7,801 nucleotides of DNA from Allobutyricicoccus pentlandensis (GTDB taxonomy: Bacteria; Bacillota; Clostridia; Oscillospirales; QAMX01), in contig CAJFPH010000053.1 in the NCBI GenBank assembly GCA_904398645.1, positions 1 to 7,801 of the forward strand. The letters are read 5' to 3'. How positions within the stretch are numbered: position 1 is the stretch's first letter; each line of letters opens with the position of its first letter. The notes below the pieces were generated by a model. That model saw nothing but the letters and a program-made list of their open reading frames with translations, did no database searches and was not told the DNA's origin. The position numbers and the translations under genes were made by a program. Of the stretch, positions 1-6,060 are shown piece after piece.

Positions 1-216
1 ATGAGCAATTTTTGCCGCAACAGCGAGTAAATGCGCAACCAGAGGCGCCTTATCCTCTGTGATATAGGCAAAGGACGGAATATGCTCCTTCGGGATCACC
101 AGAATATGTGTAGGCGCCTGCGGCGCAATGTCGCGAAACGCCAAAACCTGTTCATCCTCATAAACCTTGTTCGACGGGATTTCTCCCGCAATAATGCCGC
201 AAAAAACGCAGTCCAT
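1..216 (-). CDS. HIT-family protein, N-terminal part (runs off the left edge)
   Basis: The 72 visible residues begin MDCVFCGIIAGEIPS and continue through VYEDEQVLAFRDIAPQAPTH and ILVIPKEHIPS, which is the conserved N-terminal half of histidine-triad (HIT) proteins of the HINT/PKCI type. Cys3 and Cys6 match the CxxC pair that binds zinc in many members. The diagnostic HxHxH active site lies in the C-terminal half, beyond the window, so catalysis cannot be checked here. Family members are small (about 110 to 140 residues) soluble nucleotide hydrolases or transferases acting on AMP-lysine, AMP-amine or dinucleoside polyphosphate substrates. The ATG is set by an AGGAGG six bases upstream, and the gene begins 10 bases after the alaS stop, so translation is probably coupled to alaS. 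A link to aminoacyl-adenylate by-products of tRNA charging is possible but is only inference. Confidence 0.93.
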   Translation of the reverse strand, partial: MDCVFCGIIAGEIPSNKVYEDEQVLAFRDIAPQAPTHILVIPKEHIPSFAYITEDKAPLVAHLLAVAAKIAH

Positions 217-222
217 AAGCCG

Positions 223-228
223 CCTCCT
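223..228 (-). promoter_or_regulatory. Ribosome binding site of the HIT gene, overlapping the alaS stop codon
   Basis: On the minus strand AGGAGG shares its first two bases with the alaS TAG stop (227-229) and lies six bases before the HIT ATG at 216. This arrangement favours re-initiation by ribosomes finishing alaS. Confidence 0.85.
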
Positions 229-2866
229 ATTTTAACATTGCAGAAAGATTTGCCCCAACTTCCGCGATTGCCTGCGGCAGCTTGTCCGCATCACGGCCGC
301 CGGCTGTTGCAGAATCCGGACGGCCACCACCGCCGCCGCCGCAAACCTTTGCCGCCGCCTTCAAAAGATTGCCGGCATGAGCGCCCATCTTAACCGCCGC
401 CTTGCCCGCACAGGCAGCAAAGACAACCTTCCCATCTGCGATCGTGCCCAGTACGGCTACAACAGTTTCATCCATATCGCGCAGCGTGTCGCAAATCGTG
501 CGCAAACCGCCTGCTGTCTGTCCATCCACTGCCGCTGCAACCAGTTTTGCACCGCCAAGCGCAACTGCCCCGCTCAGCATCCGTTCGGCATCCACGCGTG
601 CAAGCTTGCCGGAAAGGGACTCTATCTCACGGGACTGCGCCCGCAGCTCCTCACTCACCTGGGCGGCACGCCGGGGCAAATCGGCAGCAGTCGTTTTCAA
701 TGCCTGCGCAGCCTCTGCAAGCTCGCTCTCCCGGGTAGCGAGCACATCAAGCACCGCCTTACCCGTCACAGCCTCAATGCGGCGCACGCCGGCCGCCACA
801 GAAGCTTCGCTCGTAATTTTAAACAGACCGACCTTCGCTGTGTTATCAAGATGTGTGCCGCCGCACAGCTCCCGTGAAAAATCGCCGAAGCTGACAACAC
901 GCACCGTTTCCCCGTACTTTTCGCCAAACAGCGCCATGGCACCCAATTTCTTCGCCTCGTCGACCGGCATTTCGCGCGTCGTGCCCGGAAGACCCTCTAA
1001 AATCTTTTCATTGACCAGGGCCTCCACCTGAGACACTTCTTCCGCCGTCATTGCAGAAAAATGCGTAAAGTCAAAACGCACACGATCCGGCTCCACCAAG
1101 GAACCCGCCTGCTCGACATGATTGCCGAGTACACTGCGCAGCGCTGCCTGCAAAAGATGTGCGGCAGAATGCGCGCGGCGGATTGCCGCACGGCGAACCG
1201 TACAAATCCGTGCCGTCACACTGTCGCCGACCGCCATACCGCCTTTTACCATTTCACCGGTATGGAGTATCTTGCCATCCGGCGTCTTCTGCACATCCGT
1301 CACACGGAATTCGGCATCCTGCGTAGAGATTGTACCATGGTCCGCAACCTGTCCGCCGCTCTCGGCATAAAACGGGGTCTCGTCCAAAATGATCACGCCG
1401 TGCATGCCGTCGCCGATCGAATCGGCAGCTTCACCCTCTGCGGCAATAGCGAGAATTTTTCCAGTGCCGCAATCGCTGACATAACCTGTAAAGGCCGATT
1501 TGACGTCCGATGCAAAGTCACGGTTCCCTTCAACCCAGCCGAGACCGCCCTGGCGTTCCCGTGCGCTTCTCGCGCGCTCACGCTGCGCCTCCATGTCGGC
1601 GTCAAACGCAGCGCGGTTAAGCGTCAAATTCTGCTCGCCGAGAATTTCAATCGTCAAATCAACCGGGAATCCATAGGTGTCGTAAAGGCGGAACGCTTCC
1701 TCGCCGGAAAGTTCGGTTTTCCCCTCTGCCTTTAACGTCTCAATCATATCGTTTAAACGCACCAAGCCGGAATCAATCGTTTTGGCAAAGCGCGCCTCTT
1801 CCAAACTCACAACGCGGCGGATATAGTCCTGCTTCTCTAAAATCTGCGGATATGCTTCACCGGATACGGCAAACACCGTATTGCAAAGTCCGGCCAAAAA
1901 TTCGCCGTCAATACCAAGCAGGCGTCCATGACGCGCAGCGCGACGGATCAAGCGGCGCAGTACATAACCGCGGCCCTCATTCGATGGAATGACACCGTCA
2001 CAAACCAGCATAACCGTTGAACGGATATGATCGGTAATAATACGCAGAGAGACGTCCGTTTTATGGGAAGCGCCGACCTTTACGCCGCACAGATCAGAAA
2101 CCGCATTCGTGATGGCGACCATCGTATCAACTTCAAACAGGGAGTCGACCTCCTGCATAATACAGGCAATGCGCTCAAGTCCCATACCGGTATCAATATT
2201 CTTATGTGCAAGTTCCGTATAATGGCCATGGCCATCGTTATTGTACTGCGTAAACACCAAGTTCCAAAATTCGACAAAACGATCGCAATCGCATCCCGGA
2301 TGACAATCCGGGCCGCAGGCATATTTTTCGCCACGGTCAAAGTAAATCTCGGAACACGGGCCGCAGGGACCGGATCCGGTTCCAATTTCCCAAAAGTTAT
2401 CTTCACGGCCCATTTTGAATACATGGTCCGGCGCAACACCGACATCCTCAGTCCAAATACGCCCGGCTTCGTCGTCCTCTTCGTAAATAGAGACATACAG
2501 CCGGTCTTCCGGCATACCGAGTACCTTTGTTACAAATTCCCAAGCCCACTTCGTGGCGTCCGGTTTAAAATAATCCCCAAAGGAAAAGTTTCCAAGCATT
2601 TCAAAAAACGTCAAATGGCGCGCAGTCTGTCCGACGTTTTCAATATCATTGGTGCGGATACACTTCTGGCAAGTTGTCACGCGCGGAGCCGGCGGCGTCA
2701 TTTCCCCCATAAAGTAAGGCTTTAAAGGCGCCATACCGGCCGGAATCAGCAGCAGGGATGGGTCGTTCTCCGGCACCAGCGAAAAGCTGGGCAGGCGAAG
2801 ATGCCCCTTGGACTGAAAAAACGAGAGATACCGTTCACGGATCTCATTGAGGCCTAATTTCTCCAT
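227..2866 (-). CDS. alaS: Alanine--tRNA ligase (AlaRS), full length
   Basis: This cytosolic class II synthetase charges tRNA-Ala with alanine and hydrolyses mischarged Ser- and Gly-tRNA-Ala. At 879 residues it matches the usual bacterial length. The catalytic domain fills about the first 240 residues, with GNFSFGDYF near 92-100 and WEIGTGSGPCGPCSEIYFD near 159-177. A conserved arginine-rich segment, RGYVLRRLIRRAARHG, lies near 299-314 in the tRNA-recognition part. The editing domain carries the four expected metal-site residues: His566 and His570 in HSAAH, and Cys668 and His672 in CGGTH. The C-terminal C-Ala/DHHA1 domain ends with the glycine run GGGGGGRPDSATAGG near 843-857. A Cys-rich insert near 184-194 (CGPDCHPGCDC) may bind a further metal. 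The ATG has AGGAGAA seven bases upstream. I could not find a convincing promoter in the 84-base gap to the nucleotidyltransferase gene, nor a clear terminator, so read-through from galE is likely. Confidence 0.98.
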   Translation of the reverse strand: MEKLGLNEIRERYLSFFQSKGHLRLPSFSLVPENDPSLLLIPAGMAPLKPYFMGEMTPPAPRVTTCQKCIRTNDIENVGQTARHLTFFEMLGNFSFGDYFKPDATKWAWEFVTKVLGMPEDRLYVSIYEEDDEAGRIWTEDVGVAPDHVFKMGREDNFWEIGTGSGPCGPCSEIYFDRGEKYACGPDCHPGCDCDRFVEFWNLVFTQYNNDGHGHYTELAHKNIDTGMGLERIACIMQEVDSLFEVDTMVAITNAVSDLCGVKVGASHKTDVSLRIITDHIRSTVMLVCDGVIPSNEGRGYVLRRLIRRAARHGRLLGIDGEFLAGLCNTVFAVSGEAYPQILEKQDYIRRVVSLEEARFAKTIDSGLVRLNDMIETLKAEGKTELSGEEAFRLYDTYGFPVDLTIEILGEQNLTLNRAAFDADMEAQRERARSARERQGGLGWVEGNRDFASDVKSAFTGYVSDCGTGKILAIAAEGEAADSIGDGMHGVIILDETPFYAESGGQVADHGTISTQDAEFRVTDVQKTPDGKILHTGEMVKGGMAVGDSVTARICTVRRAAIRRAHSAAHLLQAALRSVLGNHVEQAGSLVEPDRVRFDFTHFSAMTAEEVSQVEALVNEKILEGLPGTTREMPVDEAKKLGAMALFGEKYGETVRVVSFGDFSRELCGGTHLDNTAKVGLFKITSEASVAAGVRRIEAVTGKAVLDVLATRESELAEAAQALKTTAADLPRRAAQVSEELRAQSREIESLSGKLARVDAERMLSGAVALGGAKLVAAAVDGQTAGGLRTICDTLRDMDETVVAVLGTIADGKVVFAACAGKAAVKMGAHAGNLLKAAAKVCGGGGGGRPDSATAGGRDADKLPQAIAEVGANLSAMLK

Positions 2867-2950
2867 TTTTCATTTCTCCTGTATCATAAAAGTTTATTGT
2901 CGCAACACGTATACAAAATAGGACTTGCTGAAACATTCCTGTTCGGCAGT

Positions 2951-3868
2951 TCACCAAAGTCTTTCCGGGTAATCGCCCCGCGCCACCATATCGGCAATTG
3001 CCTGCACCACAAACGGCTTATCCTCCTGCCAGGTCACGCCATACCAGCGCTCCGGCGTTTTTAATATTTTCACAGTGGCACGGCCACTGTGAATCAACGC
3101 ATCGACTGCCGAAGGCAGATAATACTCCTCCTTCAGCGGATCGCACATGCCGTCGATCACCGGCGGGAAGCCCGCCTCCAATTCACGAAAGATACGCGGC
3201 GTAAACGCCCACGTATTCATGGAAACAATACTGCCGCGCGGAATCGGAATATTCGTCACACCACGGTCCAGTGAATACTGCGCACGGCCATCTTCCGCCA
3301 GGGTGATATACGTACGTTCCGTCACGCCGCACAGATATCCGTCCTGGGCGGTGCAAACGCCTCGTGAAACATGGCCATAACGCGTAACGGTATTTTCTAT
3401 CGTGAAACCCGCCATTGCGAAGTTCTCACTTTCGGGATCTACCTGCGCCAGATGCTCATAGAGGGCGCGAAATGTGCCAAAACCAAAAAAGTCATCCGCA
3501 CCTATGACGGCAAAGGGTTCGTCTACCTCATGCCGCGCCGCCATAACGGCATGCGCCGTACCCCAGGGTTTCACACGTCCCGGGGGGACAGAATAGCCCG
3601 CGGGCAAATCGTCAAGTTCCTGAAACGCATACGCCGTTTCAATCTGTCCGGAAACGCGCGACCCAATGCTTTCACGGAAAGCTTCCTCCATATCGCGCCC
3701 GATCACGAACACAACTTTCCGAAACCCTGCACGCAGCGCGTCAAAAATGCTGTAATCCACAATGATCTCGCCGCCCGGTCCAACGGGATCAATCTGCTTG
3801 AGTCCGGCCTTCCCACCATAGCGAGTGCCAAGACCCGCCGCAAGGACCACCAAAACAGGTTTATTCAA
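2951..3868 (-). CDS. Sugar-phosphate nucleotidyltransferase (NTP-transferase family)
   Basis: The 305-residue protein has the N-terminal nucleotide-binding signature LAAGLGTRYGG (residues 9-19) followed by KQIDPVG, then KPWGTAHAV (100-108), GADDFFG (123-129, probable metal-binding aspartates), SMNTWAF (216-222) and ERWYGVTW (273-280). This pattern fits the GalU/RmlA-like superfamily, which joins an NTP to a sugar 1-phosphate and releases pyrophosphate. It is closest to a stand-alone nucleotidyltransferase group seen in Clostridia, whose substrate I cannot name from sequence. Placement 15 bases behind galE makes UTP and a hexose 1-phosphate (glucose or N-acetylglucosamine) the obvious guess. 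It lacks the C-terminal left-handed helix domain of GlmU. Compared with the RYGGLKQ spacing I remember from relatives, it has three extra residues (Lys20-Ala21-Gly22) in the phosphate-binding loop. The start is TTG, chosen because GGAGG lies eight bases upstream. Confidence 0.9.
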   Translation of the reverse strand: MNKPVLVVLAAGLGTRYGGKAGLKQIDPVGPGGEIIVDYSIFDALRAGFRKVVFVIGRDMEEAFRESIGSRVSGQIETAYAFQELDDLPAGYSVPPGRVKPWGTAHAVMAARHEVDEPFAVIGADDFFGFGTFRALYEHLAQVDPESENFAMAGFTIENTVTRYGHVSRGVCTAQDGYLCGVTERTYITLAEDGRAQYSLDRGVTNIPIPRGSIVSMNTWAFTPRIFRELEAGFPPVIDGMCDPLKEEYYLPSAVDALIHSGRATVKILKTPERWYGVTWQEDKPFVVQAIADMVARGDYPERLW

Positions 3869-3876
3869 AACTGGTT

Positions 3877-3881
3877 CCTCC
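3877..3881 (-). promoter_or_regulatory. Ribosome binding site that fixes the TTG start of the nucleotidyltransferase
   Basis: GGAGG on the minus strand lies eight bases before the TTG at 3868 and three bases before the galE TGA stop in transcript distance, inside a 15-base intergenic gap. No in-frame ATG lies near, and the protein family begins exactly here (MNKPVLVVLAAG). Confidence 0.85.
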
Positions 3882-3883
3882 GA

Positions 3884-4897
3884 TCAGTCCTCATAGCCGT
3901 GAGGATTATTTTTCTGCCAGCGCCATGCATCGCGGCACATATCGTCCAAGTCATATACCGTCTGCCAGCCAAGCGTCTTATATGCCAGATCTGCGCATGC
4001 CACGCTCTCAGCCGCATCACCCGGGCGGCGTGGGAATACACGGTACGGCACCGGAATTCCCGCCGCACGCTCAAAAGCATGAACCATCTCAAGCACGCTG
4101 ACGCCGTGTCCAGTGCCAAGGTTTAACGTCAATACACCCGCATTCTCCATCGCGTGTTGCACCGCGCTGACATGACCGCGCGCAAGATCCACAACGTGCA
4201 GATAATCCCGTATCCCGGTGCCGTCCGGCGTCGGGAAGTCATCTCCCGTCAACGTAAAATAAGCATCCTGCCCGGTCAGCACACGCAAAATACGCGGCGC
4301 AACGTTGCCCGGCACACCTCGCGGATCTTCACCGATCAGTCCAGATTCATGCGCGCCGATGGGATTAAAATAACGCAGCAGCAGCGCGCTCCAGCGCTCA
4401 TCCGTACGGCACAAATCCGAAAGTATGCGTTCACACATAAGCTTTGACTCTCCATAAGGATTAATCGCCAAAACCGGCGCATCCTCGCGTACAGGCATCT
4501 CCGTCACACCACCGTATACGCAGGCGGAAGATGAGTAAACCATACGGCGTACCCCATGACGCTCCATGACACGCAGGAGTGTGAGCGTTCCCACTACATT
4601 ATTGGTATAATAGGCGAGCGGTTTTTTTGTGGACTCCGGCGCAGATTTCAGCGCGGCCAGATGAATGACAGCGTCAATAGACTGCTCTGTAAAAATACGC
4701 TCCAGGGCCGCTTCATCCAGTACATTGTCCTTATAAAACGGGAACGTTTTCCCTGTAATTTCAGAAAGGCGGTTCAAGACACGGGGGCTTGCATTGCTGC
4801 AATCGTCTACAATAACGGCATCATAACCAGCCGCAGCGAGTTCCACACAAATATGGGACCCAATGTAACCCAGGCCACCTGTTACCAGTATATTCAC
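3884..4897 (-). CDS. galE: UDP-glucose 4-epimerase
   Basis: This NAD-dependent short-chain dehydrogenase/reductase interconverts UDP-glucose and UDP-galactose in the Leloir pathway and feeds glycan synthesis. Numbered from the chosen start (337 residues), the Rossmann motif GGLGYIGSH is at 7-15, the HLAALKS segment at 79-85, and the catalytic set is Ser124 (in SSSACVYG) with Tyr148 and Lys152 (NPYGESK). Also typical are RYFNPIGAHESGLIGEDP and RDYLHVVDLARGH. Two variations stand out: Cys126 replaces the usual threonine after the catalytic serine, and Ser298 sits where E. coli has the bulky Tyr299, which suggests that N-acetylated sugars may also fit. The GTG at 4897 is preferred because the family starts MNILVTGG and a GGGGTGG lies five bases upstream; a GTG at 4906 would add three residues but has no ribosome binding site. 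It is the first gene of the galE-nucleotidyltransferase(-alaS-HIT) run. Confidence 0.96.
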   Translation of the reverse strand: MNILVTGGLGYIGSHICVELAAAGYDAVIVDDCSNASPRVLNRLSEITGKTFPFYKDNVLDEAALERIFTEQSIDAVIHLAALKSAPESTKKPLAYYTNNVVGTLTLLRVMERHGVRRMVYSSSACVYGGVTEMPVREDAPVLAINPYGESKLMCERILSDLCRTDERWSALLLRYFNPIGAHESGLIGEDPRGVPGNVAPRILRVLTGQDAYFTLTGDDFPTPDGTGIRDYLHVVDLARGHVSAVQHAMENAGVLTLNLGTGHGVSVLEMVHAFERAAGIPVPYRVFPRRPGDAAESVACADLAYKTLGWQTVYDLDDMCRDAWRWQKNNPHGYED

Positions 4898-4929
4898 ATA
4901 CACCACCCCAGTTTACTGATATACACTAA

Positions 4930-4959
4930 ATGATACCTCATTTTTCACTCTTTTGTCAA
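4930..4959 (-). promoter_or_regulatory. Sigma-A type promoter of the galE operon
   Basis: On the minus strand a perfect TTGACA box (4954-4959) is followed after 18 bases by TATCAT (4930-4935), which matches five of six bases of TATAAT. Transcription would start near 4923, giving a leader of about 25 bases before the galE GTG. Nothing operator-like was seen over it. Confidence 0.8.
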
Positions 4960-5041
4960 GCAAGCCAGTCCCTATATCTGAAAAAAACGTTTTATCTTTG
5001 ATTAAAGCCGCATGCGGGCACGCCAGATTTCCCGAAAGTGT

Positions 5042-5521
5042 TTAGAATATTGAATGCCATGACGGCTTTCCAGCCGTCATGGCATTTTGCGTATTATAAC
5101 GGTCTGTGCTTTTCCTTACTGGTATTCCTTCATGCAAGCGGCACAGCGGATATATATGCCCCATTTTATGGGGCAAAGCATTGCTTTGCAGGCATAGAAA
5201 ATGTCTTTCACAGTACTCTGTTCCTCCATTCATAAAAACAGCCCTTCTGCCACAGATATCGCACTGCCTATCATAATAGAAGCTTGCGTCCAAACCAGTG
5301 AGGACCGTAGATAAATTCCAAATCGCAAAAAGCAAAAAAATATAGACAAGAAGAAGAACCAGAACTATCGAAACACGCAGGCGCATCCTGCACTGTATTT
5401 GACACGGTAAATCGCACGGTTGGGTTTGATACATTTTCATGGCAACTGGTACGCGTTTTGGATCAAATGAAAAATTGCTTTCCTGTTCATTTCGTGAGCA
5501 GCCATATTTCACATTGGGCAT
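5042..5521 (-). CDS. Hypothetical single-pass membrane protein with a CxxC...CxxH zinc-binding motif
   Basis: I do not recognise this 159-residue protein. Residues 1-49 are polar with several cysteines (PCDLPCQIQC) and end in the basic RMRLR. Residues 50-70 form one strongly hydrophobic segment (VSIVLVLLLVYIFLLFAIWNL). By the positive-inside rule the N-terminus is cytoplasmic and the rest outside. Residues 87-107 hold CDIC...YCERH (Cys87, Cys90, Cys104, His107), a zinc-ribbon-like arrangement common in small Firmicutes proteins. The last 50 or so residues look uncharacteristic and are encoded by DNA full of inverted repeats, so the original protein may have ended soon after residue 110. The ATG at 5521 has an AGGGA about eight bases upstream and lies about 50 bases downstream of a good promoter. 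The frame stays open upstream as far as 5755, but that part is the shadow of the divergent regulator gene. Support is the promoter, the transmembrane segment and the motif; no homology could be tested. Confidence 0.55.
   Translation of the reverse strand: MPNVKYGCSRNEQESNFSFDPKRVPVAMKMYQTQPCDLPCQIQCRMRLRVSIVLVLLLVYIFLLFAIWNLSTVLTGLDASFYYDRQCDICGRRAVFMNGGTEYCERHFLCLQSNALPHKMGHIYPLCRLHEGIPVRKSTDRYNTQNAMTAGKPSWHSIF
5053..5086 (-). terminator. Strong 15-bp hairpin, probable terminator of the minus-strand membrane-protein gene
   Basis: Arms AATGCCATGACGGCT (5053-5067) and its exact complement (5072-5086) enclose a four-base loop. On the minus strand the stem is followed by a moderately U-rich stretch, and on the plus strand by only four T, so it may act weakly in both directions. 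It overlaps the last codons of the open frame that ends at 5042, and it insulates galE, whose promoter lies about 95 bases further on. Confidence 0.6.
5158..5189. repeat. Two abutting inverted repeats
   Basis: GCCCCAT-TTT-ATGGGGC (5158-5174) is a perfect 7-bp stem with a three-base loop. It overlaps by two bases the 17-base perfect palindrome GCAAAGCATTGCTTTGC (5173-5189). The pair is flanked by ATGCC (5156-5160) and GGCAT (5191-5195), the same five-base words found in the hairpin at 5053-5086. They may be parts of a small palindromic repeat element or RNA structure within the 3' part of the minus-strand gene. Confidence 0.6.
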
Positions 5522-5540
5522 AACACATTCCCTATTATGT

Positions 5541-5568
5541 ATTCGAATTTTGATATCAATTTTAGAAT
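5541..5568. promoter_or_regulatory. Imperfect 28-bp dyad, candidate operator between the divergent genes
   Basis: The stretch matches its own reverse complement at 22 of 28 positions. Each half reads ATTCnAAnnTTGAT (right half on the complementary strand), and the core is the perfect palindrome TTGATATCAA (5550-5559). It lies just downstream of the predicted start of minus-strand transcription (near 5570) and 54 bases before the ribbon-helix-helix start codon. Dimeric ribbon-helix-helix proteins bind such symmetric sites, so autoregulation is a reasonable inference. No binding evidence exists in the sequence itself. Confidence 0.45.
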
Positions 5569-5576
5569 ATAGATTC

Positions 5577-5605
5577 ATTATATCAGAAAGAATACAATTT
5601 AGCAA
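5577..5605 (-). promoter_or_regulatory. Promoter for the minus-strand membrane-protein gene
   Basis: On the minus strand TTGCTA (5600-5605) and a perfect TATAAT (5577-5582) are separated by the optimal 17 bases. The predicted start near 5570 gives a leader of about 50 bases to the ATG at 5521. The -35 box directly abuts the ribosome binding site (5607-5612) of the divergent plus-strand gene, so the two transcripts overlap at their 5' ends or regulate one another. Confidence 0.75.
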
Positions 5606-5621
5606 GAGGAGGTCTACGAGC

Positions 5622-5798
5622 ATGGCAAACTTTATTCCAAAGAAACCGGAGAAAGAGGTTATTTCCATGCGTATATCTTCGGAAATACTTGCAGATATCG
5701 ACAACAAAGCAGCAAAAATTGGCATATCGCGTAACGAATTCATTAACCAGTGCATCAGCTTCGCCCTCGCTAATATGGAGGATAATGATAAAGACTAA
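5622..5798 (+). CDS. Small ribbon-helix-helix (Arc/CopG-like) DNA-binding protein
   Basis: This 58-residue protein is almost entirely one ribbon-helix-helix fold: a strand at about 12-18 (EVISMRIS), helix A about 19-33 (SEILADIDNKAAKIG), the ISRNEFIN turn at 34-41, and helix B to about residue 50 (QCISFALANM). It ends with an acidic tail. Such proteins act as dimers that insert the paired strands into the major groove, as in small repressors, plasmid copy-number proteins and antitoxins. The ATG is set by AGGAGG nine bases upstream (5607-5612); the frame is open further upstream to 5439, but that part looks non-coding. No toxin gene follows in the usual antitoxin arrangement. The likely partner is the divergent membrane-protein gene, with which it shares a 28-bp dyad. 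I found no clear plus-strand promoter. It is the only convincing plus-strand gene and is AT-rich compared with its neighbours, which is consistent with acquisition. Confidence 0.9.
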   Translation: MANFIPKKPEKEVISMRISSEILADIDNKAAKIGISRNEFINQCISFALANMEDNDKD

Positions 5799-5833
5799 GC
5801 CGTATTTTGCACAGCTTATATGGTTACCTCGCG

Positions 5834-5850
5834 AGCGCATAAGCGCTTTT
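5834..5850 (+). terminator. Weak hairpin after the ribbon-helix-helix gene
   Basis: AGCGC (5834-5838) and GCGCT (5843-5847) form a 5-bp GC-rich stem with a four-base loop, followed by three T and a T-rich stretch. It lies 35 bases after the stop at 5798. The stem is short, so termination here would be partial at best. Confidence 0.3.
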
Positions 5851-5978
5851 GCTGCTTTGCAAAATAATTTTCCATACGAGGACAACTTGTAACTTTTAAT
5901 AATTCCGTGTATTTCCAGCCGGTTTTACAAAGGAACGTCCAACAGCCGCATACCGGTTATTCCCCATCTTTGAAGAGA

Positions 5979-6037
5979 AAAACAAAAAATAAAGCTGCAA
6001 TACACAGTAAAAAATCTACTGTATGTTGCAGCTTTAT
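5979..6037 (-). terminator. Intrinsic terminator of the rpsD-rpoA-rplQ transcript
   Basis: The arms ATAAAGCTGCAA (5989-6000) and its complement (6026-6037) form 12 bp. After a 3x3 internal mismatch, ACAGTA/TACTGT adds 6 bp around a seven-base loop. On the minus strand the stem is followed by a U-rich tract (ATTTTTTGTTTTT type, plus-strand A run at about 5979-5990). It begins 23 bases after the rplQ stop and closes the alpha operon. Between about 5850 and 5978 I see no other feature. Confidence 0.9.
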
Positions 6038-6060
6038 CTACATCCTTAACCGGTCGGAAC

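Noticed and set aside
402..1031. Long open frames on the plus strand opposite alaS (also 377-877, 1061-1735 and 2027-2725)
   Set aside because: They lie wholly antisense to a certain alaS, have low-complexity Ser/Ala/Arg-rich or family-free translations, and have no ribosome binding sites. They are by-products of codon bias.
2867..2950. Promoter for alaS in the 84-base gap (TTGCGA and TATGAT words)
   Set aside because: The two boxes are only 11 bases apart and TATGAT lies almost on the ribosome binding site, so they cannot form a working promoter.
3371..4126. 251-codon plus-strand open frame across the nucleotidyltransferase-galE junction
   Set aside because: It is antisense to two well-supported genes and has no recognisable motif or start signal.
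5008..5017. Palindrome CCGCATGCGG upstream of the galE promoter
   Set aside because: It is a short perfect palindrome with too little stem for a terminator and no second copy nearby; probably chance.
5038..5235. 65-codon plus-strand open frame
   Set aside because: It is antisense to the better supported minus-strand gene, has no ribosome binding site, and its start lies in the terminator-like hairpin.
5439..5621. N-terminal extension of the ribbon-helix-helix protein from an upstream ATG
   Set aside because: The extra residues resemble translated intergenic AT-rich DNA and would cross the operator/promoter region. A perfect AGGAGG marks the ATG at 5622.
5522..5755. N-terminal extension of the minus-strand membrane protein
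   Set aside because: It would overlap the divergent regulator gene on the opposite strand and begin far upstream of the TATAAT promoter. The ATG at 5521 lies correctly downstream of the promoter.
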